This document shows, piece after piece, positions 55,801-64,000 of a DNA stretch of 64,000 bases (positions are counted from its first letter, which is position 1; every line of letters starts with the position of its first letter). A program made the translations under genes and the position numbers. The DNA is from Sorex araneus. Its lineage: Eukaryota > Chordata > Mammalia > Eulipotyphla > Soricidae. The DNA is taken from contig NC_073311.1 in assembly GCF_027595985.1 (NCBI RefSeq), positions 50,634,463 through 50,698,462 on the forward strand. The letters are read 5' to 3'. The notes beneath the pieces are model-generated. The model was not told the DNA's origin, searched no databases, and saw nothing but the letters and a program-made list of their open reading frames with translations.

Positions 55801-58800
55801 CTCGGAGAGGGGCATTTTATGCAGACAGAGGACTCATAAATATTTTTGTGTAGTTAGTAGAAAAACAGAAAAGATAATTTTAACTCTGCACTCCCAAATA
55901 TCTTTTATTGATAGTCACTTAATAAAACCTTATGCAACATATGGCTTCTCCTGTCTGACCTTTACTATGATTATTTGGGAACTGATATCAGTTGAAGACA
56001 GAAAAGAATTATCTTTATAGGTGACCTCATTCTTAAATTTTAGTCCATCTGTTCCATGTGTGATAAGTATTGTAGCACTGTCGTCCCGTTGTTCATCGGT
56101 TTGCTTGAGTGGGCACCAGTAACATCTCCATTGTGAGACTTTTTGTGACTGTTTTTGGCATATCGAATATGCCACAGGTAGCTTGCCAGGCTCTGCTGTT
56201 CGGGCAGGATACTCTTGACAGATTGCCGGGCTCTCTGAGAGGGGCAGAGGAATCAAAGCCGGGTCGGTCGTATGCAAGACAAACTCCCTACCCACTGTGC
56301 TATGGCTCCAGCCCGGGTTGAGTATTACTGTAAAAAAAAAAAAAAATTAGATCTTACCCTTGGTATTGGTCTTTGAGACTGTTAGAGAGTGTTTTTAACA
56401 GGTTCTATAAATATTAAAACTAAAACAATTATGTGCTATTGACAAGACTTGCACAACTAGTCAGAGGTTAGAAGTGCTCAAATTGGAGAAGGTAAAATTG
56501 ATGTAGGTTGGGCATTGATCACCACCACATAATGTTTCTTGTGATTAGTTGTTTGGGGTTTTGTTTTTTATTTACCAAGTAGGAATATGAAAAAAATTAG
56601 AGATGGAATAAAGGAAATTAATCATTATTCAGGGATCCTGAGTAGGAAAACAGACTAGAAAAGGGTTTTGTTTTTGGAACTGTGTTGCTTTGATTGTTGT
56701 GGATATATTGTAGCATTATGTAGGAGTCCTAAATAGAAGATTTACATGCTTTATATTTGATGCATACAGAAGAAAAACAAGTGAATTTGGTTAAGTTAGC
56801 ACAGAGGGTAATGGTAGTGATAGGATAAAGTTTATCAATATAAATCAGAGAAAAACTGCATCTTTCTTTCAGGGCACAAATGTCAACCTTGTCCAAGCAG
56901 ATGGATATGGCATGATGACAAGTGTTACCTTTTCAATGTGGACACTACTGAAACATGGCAAGATAGTAAAAATAAATGCTGGGATCAGAATGCGACCCTG
57001 TTGACTATTAGGAACAAAAGTGTATTGGTGAGATCCCGTGGCTCACTTCCTGTGAGGAAAGAGGGTGCCTTTCCCAACAGATGGAGAGCAGGAAGCCTGT
57101 GAAGATCTGAATTAATCCAGACATGATCCTTACTGTTCTTAGTTGGGTTCAAAGGTGAATAAGATAGGGTAGAATAATGCAAATCATGCAAAGTCATTGC
57201 TTCGGACCTTAGCATCAGAGGGTCTGGGTAGACATGAGCCCCTAGAATCTTTGGGTCTATGAGCATTTCCAATCTGGAATCAAAGGATCAACTCTCAAAA
57301 GAGTTTCGAGTATTTATCTAAAAATAAATCTAGAGGGGACCAGTGAGTAGGGTGTTTGACTACATATGACCAATCTGAGTATCATCCTTAGCACCCCATA
57401 TAGTCCCCCAGGCCCCGTCAGGTGTGTTTCCAAAGCACAAAGTCAGAAGTAAAGCCCTGAACACTTCCAAGCGTGGCCCCAATTTTTAAAAAAAATTAAA
57501 AAATTTTTTTTTCTGAAAATTATTCCTGAGGATTATGTAAAATTGACATAGGAGAACATATTAATAAAAAAAACTTGGTGACATTGCATTTGTCTCACTA
57601 AAAGAAAAAGGCAGTGTATTTTAGAAATAGGGTTAGTTTGACAGCATGGAGTCTTTGAATCCCAGGAGAAGTGAGTTCTCTCAAAAAATAATATTTACAT
57701 TATTTTACCTTGTAATATTTATATAAAATATCCATGTTTTATCTCTTACTTGGTATTTCTGTTCTCTCAGATATTATTTACATATTTTTTGTATGTCAAA
57801 GTACATTTTCTCAAAGTCACCGCTTGCCTACAATCCTTTATTCTCCTTTAGAAAAGTAAAAGCAATCTTAGAAACTTCTTCCTCTTTTCTTTAATAAGTG
57901 GTATTTGCTCGAAATTTCTCGGAGAGCTGGAGATAGAGAAAGTGCAGCGCTTAAGGCATTTGCCTTGCATGTGGCCACGAGGGTCGAATCCCCAGCAGCA
58001 CATATGGTTCTCCAAGCACCCCTAAGAGTGATCCCCAAGCACTGAGCTAAGAGCACTACTGGGAGTGGTAAAAAAAAATCAAAACCAAACCAAAAAATGC
58101 ATAAATAAGGCTGTTGGGATGTGAGGGAAATTACAGTTACTTTGGTTCCAGATTTCTGAATTAGTTTCAAATTTTATTATATAAGATTTCATTTATTTAT
58201 ATGGTTGTTGGGCCACATCCAGCCAATGGCCAGAGTTTTCTCCTGATTCTGTGCTCAGGGATCACCCCTCGCAGAGCTGTCATTGTTGTTTTTGGAGTAC
58301 CATATAAAGTGGTAGGGATTAAACCTAGGTCTGCCACATGCAAAACAAGCGCCTTACCCTCTGTACTCTCTCCAGCCTCTATGCAACCATTTCCACCCAA
58401 ATTTCCTCTAATTTTCTCTTACTCTTTTTGTTTCTAGTAACTTGTGTTTTTAGTGATTAACCATCTCCTCTGCTCCTCTGTAGGAGTTTTTAAAATCACA
58501 CACAAAAAAAGCATTTTGGCTGAGATTATCTCTCCCAATATATATGACAATCAACTACCCCCAAAACTTCGAAGAGTTATTTAACTCTTCTGACTGGTAA
58601 GTTTCATTATTGCTGAATTTAAAATTTTGGTTTGAATAAGGTCTATTCAGCATAGCATAAGAATTTTAGATTGCAGTTAAGATCCGTTTATATTAAAAGT
58701 TTACCCTTAATAAATTAGTTCAGGCTTGTATATAATGTGTTTAATATTGCAAAAGTTTACCACAAAGGTATTCTCATCTTGATAAATTATTGACCAACTA

Positions 58801-60868
58801 TATGATAAGTAATTAAAGGCCACTGATATCTTCTATATACTGAAAATAATGATAAGTTCTGAGACTCAAAGATGAATAAAAGCTTGATTTTTCTCCTGGT
58901 TACTTAACTATGTATTGTATGCACAGACTAAATTCTACAAATTATAACACTCTATATGTAAAAGAATACGGCATAATAAATGCTTCCTTAAGAATACAAA
59001 GAATAAACAAACAAATTCTGGATTTGAAATTTGTCTTATTAGCAATGTTAGAAATGGTAAATTTTAAATTAAAAATGGAAACTACAAACCATTCCCAGTA
59101 AAGATAATAAGGTGAACAGAAATGTGTTATACTGCATATGTATTATATATATAAAATATTTTGTTGCTTAATATATTGAAGAAATATAGTTAAAATATAC
59201 CATTGTAAATTGATTCCTGTGCATTCCATTTATTATGAAAATTATAAAATACACATTCTATTTATAATGGGGAAAGCAGTATTTACATAAAAGGACAATA
59301 CAATTTCATTTGTATATTATATTTATTATATTATATTTCATATGTTTTTGTACTCCTTTACACTTGGGAATAGAAAGGTTAGACTGAAGAAGGAAACCTG
59401 TTGAATAGTAATACAAGCCCACAACTCATTACATCTTTGTTAAATTGTGAGTGTGTCTGGAAGAGATACTAAGCAGGAATAGGCTCATGACAATGAAGTA
59501 GGCTACCATCACTTTGACTCAGAAACCTTGATATCTTCATTTAATCACTACTAGAAAATAAATGCTTTGATCATTTTCTTTTGTTTTACTTGCTTTTCAC
59601 ATTCAAATAGAATAGCAGAGATTAGTAAGTGACCTAGAAAGACTAAAAACACTATTCTTGGTAGTGTGCAATGATACACAGCAATAGTGTACTTGTGATA
59701 TTTTAAAGATCTGATTTGGAATGAGGGAGTGATGTTAGTGTATGTTCCAGAGAAAGCATTCTACATTTAGAAAACGTAGAATTTTCAAGTTTTCATTTGT
59801 AAGTAGCTTGAAAGTAAGATCATTTACAGTGGGATAGAATATACAATAGATATTTCAAAGTATTAAAAAATCATTTTGAAATTCAAAGTACATAAAAAGC
59901 CCTACATATCAATATAGTATATACTGGTATATATTTTATATGTATCTTTATATTACCTGTACAATTAATTTTTTCTACTCTTACTTTTATTTGGTGCTTA
60001 TTTATGTAAAAGGAATGTGATTAATGATGTATTTTGTCATAACCAATGGAAAATACCACATGTTGAAATTAATTCATGAACCTAAGTATTGATTTATAGC
60101 GATTTATTTGTCAAAACATGATGCTATATTCTTTTCTAGAATATATATGGAGATTCAGTCTACCGTTTGTTTTCAATGCATGGTCCCTGATAAATAATTT
60201 TGTGTTAGGCACTAGGTGTTAATTCAATACGCCAAAGTAATATCTTTGAAAAATGACTAAAATTACTAGAGGAAATGTCACTTGTATGTAATGCTGAGAT
60301 TTAGATGTTGTGGGCTGAGTTAATTCCTGCTTTTGCTAAATATAAGAAACATTTTCGAAGGATAGTGCCAAAGATTTACTACAGGACTTGTTAGATTAGA
60401 GAATCTAATGAAATTTCATTAATCTAAATTATAGTGTTTATTGGGGGAGCAAGCGCTAATATATGTAACTAATGAAAAACAAATATTCTACATGTGAGAA
60501 AATAGAAAATGCACAGATAACTTGAATATTTCTCAAAAAAAGAGCAAATGAGAACTTGGGTATTCTTGCTATTATGAATAATGAAATTTCATTTTAATGC
60601 AGTATCTAGAAGCAGTGATATCTTCAAAAGTGATATTTTTGTGAATATGTGGTTTCAGATCTTTGGGAAACTATAATTCTTTACTTTCCTTTTCAGGCTT
60701 AACAACAACAATATTAATGTCTCAAGTGACCATTGTGGGTATTCACATAAGTATTCACTTTATTTTGCTGGCTGCTCTGTTACAAAACATTTTATATGTG
60801 AAAAGATGGCTAATCCAGTTAAGATTGAAAGTGTACTAATGAACAAAGTACCAGATAGAAGATGTTAA
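52646..60868 (+). CDS. CLEC12A: CLEC12A (MICL/DCAL-2), inhibitory myeloid C-type lectin-like receptor
   Basis: Type II receptor of myeloid cells that recruits SHP phosphatases through an N-terminal ITIM. Coding exons: 52646-52736, 54962-55054, 55510-55698, 56873-57027, 58484-58596, 60697-60868. They total 813 nt (270 residues plus stop); human is about 265. Splice sites are GT/AG and phases agree (1,1,1,0,2). The tail opens MSEEVTYADLKFQ, with ITIM VTYADL at residues 5-10. The membrane segment is about residues 43-61. The stalk (62-124) has sequons NVS and NNT twice. The lectin-like domain has cysteines in CQPCPSRW, DKCYLF, NKC, DHCGYS, GCS and ICEKMANPV. The last motif and its C-terminal extension are typical of CLEC12A. 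It lies downstream of CLEC2A as in human. Confidence 0.95.
52853..52888. repeat. TG repeat
   Basis: About 17 units beginning 117 bp after the CLEC12A exon 1 donor. Confidence 0.95.
52935..53078 (-). mobile_element. Old SINE
   Basis: CTTGGGGATTGCTCTCAACC and TTGAGCTACAGCTCTGACCC. Confidence 0.5.
53333..53395 (+). CDS. Possible CLEC12A cassette exon (unproven)
   Basis: A 63-bp open segment in CLEC12A intron 1, between an acceptor (TTTTCTAATAG) and a possible donor (CAG/GTACTC). Both phases are 1, so inclusion would keep the reading frame and add 21 residues, mostly basic (VCMRQRQKGQKGDRTS). I recall no such exon in human or mouse CLEC12A, and the donor is mediocre. Confidence 0.25.
53784..53948 (+). 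mobile_element. Short SINE
   Basis: GGCTGGAGCAATAGCACAGC head. Internal shortening. Confidence 0.85.
54311..54487 (-). mobile_element. Short SINE
   Basis: Target duplication AACTCACACT at 54301-54310 and 54488-54497. Confidence 0.92.
54641..54782 (+). mobile_element. Short SINE, diverged, with a CAC repeat
   Basis: GGGGCCAGAATGAGAGTACA head and a CACCACCACCACCACC expansion. Confidence 0.75.
54962..55054 (+). CDS. CLEC12A: CLEC12A coding exon 2 (transmembrane)
   Basis: A 93-bp, phase 1 to phase 1 exon with acceptor TTCTTCCATAG and donor GTATGT. It encodes ACPAPSRVWHLR, then the hydrophobic span LTFLCLLLLISLGVLGGM. The PAPSxVW motif is shared with CLEC12A and CLEC12B. Confidence 0.93.
55147..55305 (+). 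mobile_element. Old SINE
   Basis: CACAATTCAATCCCAGAGAC and GGGTCCCCTGAAACTTGCCG. Confidence 0.6.
55510..55698 (+). CDS. CLEC12A: CLEC12A coding exon 3 (stalk)
   Basis: A 189-bp, phase 1 to phase 1 exon with donor GTAATT. It encodes FYVTFKQHVEEVNKLQKVKD, then a glycosylated stalk with three sequons, and ends ARELCRKLYEKDQ. The spaced leucines suit a short coiled stalk. The CRxLY motif matches human. Confidence 0.93.
56073..56315 (-). mobile_element. Long SINE in CLEC12A intron 3
   Basis: GTCGTCCCGTTGTTCATCGG tail to a CTATGGCTCCAGCCC head. Confidence 0.9.
56873..57027 (+). CDS. CLEC12A: CLEC12A coding exon 4 (lectin-like domain, part 1)
   Basis: A 155-bp exon with acceptor CTTTCTTTCAG and donor GTGAGA. 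It encodes GHKCQPCPSRWIWHDDKCYL, then TWQDSKNKCWDQNATLLTI. HKCxPCPxRWIWH is the diagnostic CLEC12A opening of the domain. Confidence 0.95.
57338..57490 (+). mobile_element. Old SINE
   Basis: GGACCAGTGAGTAGGGTGTT head. Confidence 0.65.
57926..58095 (+). mobile_element. Old SINE
   Basis: GCAGCGCTTAAGGCATTTGC and AGCACATATGGTTCTCCAAG. Confidence 0.65.
58195..58378 (-). mobile_element. Old SINE
   Basis: GGGCCACATCCAGCCAATGG and ACTCTCTCCAGCCTC. Ends about 105 bp before CLEC12A exon 5. Confidence 0.65.
58484..58596 (+). CDS. CLEC12A: CLEC12A coding exon 5 (lectin-like domain, part 2)
   Basis: A 113-bp exon with acceptor CTCCTCTGTAG and donor GTAAGT. It encodes EFLKSHTKKAFWLRLSLPIY and then FEELFNSSDW. 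The human WLGLSPEE segment reads WLRLSLPI here, so the domain core has diverged. The domain is not expected to bind sugar through calcium. Confidence 0.93.
58597..60696. other. CLEC12A intron 5, repeat-poor
   Basis: About 2.1 kb of AT-rich sequence with no SINE or L1 recognised, the longest repeat-free stretch seen in the window. Confidence 0.6.
60697..60868 (+). CDS. CLEC12A: CLEC12A coding exon 6 (lectin-like domain, part 3, and stop)
   Basis: A 172-bp coding part with acceptor TTTCCTTTTCAG. It encodes VSSDHCGYSHKYSLYFAGCS and KHFICEKMANPVKIESVL, then KVPDRRC-stop. The CGY and ICEKMANPV motifs match human. The C-terminus ends in an extra cysteine. Confidence 0.95.
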
Positions 60869-60945
60869 AACAATTATTTTGTATCATCATTCTCCTGCAA
60901 TTAAAAGCAACAAAGGGGTATATATATTGTATATCACAAAAGTGT

Positions 60946-60951
60946 AATAAA
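60946..60951 (+). promoter_or_regulatory. CLEC12A: CLEC12A candidate polyadenylation signal
   Basis: An AATAAA lies 78 bp after the stop codon and is followed by GT-rich sequence. A 450-bp purine tract begins about 300 bp further on. Confidence 0.7.
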
Positions 60952-61256
60952 GATGCTTAGACACTGAGTTTCTGCCTCTCTCATAACAATTTACAATTTC
61001 AAACTTCTTCTTTGTTCTTCATTGCTCTAAGCTACTGGGTAAAAGACACTAAATTCAGCTTATCATTTTAGCATAGACCGGATACTGTTAAGCATAATCA
61101 AAAGGATATTTATACATGGGTCAAAAGAGACACAAAAAAGGAAGCTAACATCTCCTCCTTTACCCAAAATTTAAAAAAAAATACCAACCTTATTAGAATC
61201 AGAGAAAGTTAAAAATTTAAGATATATAGAAAAGATGAACAATTGAAGGAAGGAAG

Positions 61257-62221
<965 letters not shown>

Positions 62222-62890
62222 TGAACTAAACTACAGTTCCTGGGAGGGAAAGGGTTTTTGTTCTCATCCTTTTTCCCTCTCGGCAGCATGGAGACCACCA
62301 CTGTGTAGTGCCAATTGGACAGAGAGGTAGGAGCTTGCAATGATGGGATGCATGGGGAATCTCGCAATGGGGTGGGGGGACAGAACCAGCCCTGCTTCCT
62401 GCCCTAATGAGACCCCAGCAGCCTCCCATGAACAGCTCCCCCGCTCCTGAACAGCCATGATCCCAGAGGCACACAAACCAGTCTCGGAATGCAGCGGCCA
62501 CTGGCAGAAATACCTCTGGTCTTAATACCAGAATCCCAAAACTGGGCGGCCAATTTCACGACTGTGCAACATCATATGCTCATTGTTATCAACAGTAGAA
62601 AACATACGATCTAATGAAGCCACTTTGACAGGTGGCGGGGGGATTCCAAATAATGAGAGTGAATTTTCGGTCAAAAATCGAATGTTATCATAGCAATGAG
62701 AGAGTTAATTGAAAATCATCTGCCACACAGGTAGAGGGGGAGAGGGAAGGAGGGTGTCTGGGGTTCTTGGTGGTGGATCATGTGCACTGGTGAAGGGATG
62801 GGTGTTTGATCATTGTATGATTGAGACTTGATCCTGAAAGCCCTGTAACTGTTCTCACGGTGTCTCAATTAAAAAACATAAAATTAAAAA
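62222..62890 (+). mobile_element. L1-tailed repeat without reverse transcriptase
   Basis: A GC-rich body (62222-62560) and AT-richer middle run into an L1 3' end (GTGCACTGGTGAAGGGATGG, GTGTCTCAATTAAAAAAC, A-rich tail). It follows directly after the RTE fragment. No gene supported. Confidence 0.5.
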
Positions 62891-63139
62891 AAATAATAAA
62901 TAAACAAATAACCACTGATTGCAAAACAATCCAAGTTGCTAACACTGATCCAGTGGACCCAGTCTGAAATATGACTTAATTTGTATGCAGAGTGAATGAG
63001 GACACGGGATGGGACATAGTTTCTGCCTTGGTTAGATTTGGCAAGGGGGCAGTTGTGGGCAGAAGTTGGAAAAGGAGAACATACTGTGTTGAAACTTAAA
63101 GAAAGGGGAAATTTAAGTAACTGAAACCTGAGGAAGAAA

Positions 63140-63355
63140 ATTGGTTGCATAGAGTAGGGCACTTGCCTTGCACGTGGCTGACCCGGTTTCAATTCCTCTG
63201 TCCCTCTTGGACAGCCTGGTAAGCTACTCCAAGAGTATCTCGCCTGCAGGGCAGAGCCTGGCAAGCTACCCGTGACCTGTCACATATGCCAAAAAAAGAA
63301 ACGTCTCACAATGGAGACGTCACTAGTGCCCGCTGGAGACTACAGTGCTATATAG
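63140..63355 (+). mobile_element. Long SINE, diverged
   Basis: CTTGCCTTGCACGTGGCTGA and ATGGAGACGTCACTAGTGCC. Confidence 0.8.
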
Positions 63356-63600
63356 TTACTGCAGCACTGTAGTCTGGTTGTTCATCTATTTGCTCGAGCA
63401 GGCACCAGTAACATCTCCGTTGTGAGACTTGTTACCATTTTGGGGTTATTGAATATGCCACGGGTAACTTGCCAGGTTCTGCCATGCTGGCAGGATTCTC
63501 TCAGTAGTTTGCTGGGCTCTTCAAGAGGAATGGAGGAATCGAACCTGGGTGGGCCACATGCAAGGCAAACTTCCTACCCGCTCTGCTATTGCTCCAGCCC
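63356..63600 (-). mobile_element. Long SINE, opposite to its neighbour
   Basis: Tail-to-tail inverted pair with 63140-63355. Head ends TATTGCTCCAGCCC. Confidence 0.85.
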
Positions 63601-64000
63601 ACAAATACATTGCAAATTAATCTGTGAGACCAAGAATGTAAACTACAGAAACAAGAAACTATTTCTATCATTGACTGTAGTACAGTTATGCCATTAGTGT
63701 AGACTAAAGTAGTTCTTAAGTTTCTTTGTCTAATCACAGAAAGGCAGAAAGGAAAATTGGAATCTCCTGCAGAATTATTCCTATTCAAAGCTGTATTTGG
63801 CCTTGGAATTTGTTGAGTGGCTTTTGTGTGTTTTGAGAATTTGTGCACTGGCACGCAGACGGGCTTTTCTCCCAGCTGTTAACACACGGCCATAACTCAG
63901 ACATGCAGGTTTGCCTTTGATCTCAACCAAAGAGCGTCATTTGGTCCATTTCTCTTGGGATGATCCACCCTGTGTCAGCTTTTCTTTGCAGTCACCGTTT
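63601..64000. other. Window end, nothing recognised
   Basis: No exon or repeat supported. Confidence 0.4.

Overview
The window is mammalian genomic DNA, most likely from a shrew (Soricidae, probably Sorex). The main evidence is dozens of copies of a tRNA-headed SINE with a near-perfect Pol III A box and B box. I associate its fixed 3' modules with Sorex. It carries part of the natural killer gene complex. Three spliced C-type-lectin-like receptor genes were reconstructed exon by exon, with GT/AG sites and consistent codon phases: KLRF2 (NKp65) on the plus strand (8607-21107), CLEC2A (KACL) on the minus strand (23580-31500, first exon not found) and CLEC12A (MICL) on the plus strand (52646-60868). 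The order matches the human complex (KLRF2, CLEC2A, CLEC12A). No other host gene was recognised.

Layout. 1-8606: repeats (an L1 3' end, SINEs, an LTR-like element, a CT-rich microsatellite). 8607-21107: KLRF2, six coding exons, 211 codons plus stop. 21108-23579: a 2.5-kb tail-to-tail gap. 23580-31500: CLEC2A exons in reverse order. 31570-52645: a 21-kb repeat field. It holds a GC-rich L1-tailed repeat family, solo LTR-like elements, a triple nest (L1 containing a SINE containing a short L1-tailed element), and several pieces of an RTE-type LINE, one with a 5' inversion. 52646-60868: CLEC12A, six coding exons, 270 codons plus stop. 60869-64000: a 450-bp GGAA/GGGA/GAAA purine tract, another RTE fragment, an L1-tailed element and two SINEs.

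How the genes work together. In humans, KLRF2 is an activating NK-lineage receptor with a hemITAM, and CLEC2A is its keratinocyte ligand. Here receptor and ligand sit tail to tail as in humans, and both look intact over the readable exons. CLEC12A is an inhibitory myeloid receptor, and its N-terminal ITIM is present. The three share the type II membrane design: short cytoplasmic tail, one membrane segment, stalk, and a lectin-like domain split over three exons.

The most novel signal is in the repeats. The 3' tail of the long shrew SINE reads, in the right frame, as the last codons of the RTE LINE open reading frame. At least three SINE forms are joined to that tail at three different points. 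This suggests the SINE heads captured the RTE 3' end more than once, presumably to use the RTE machinery.
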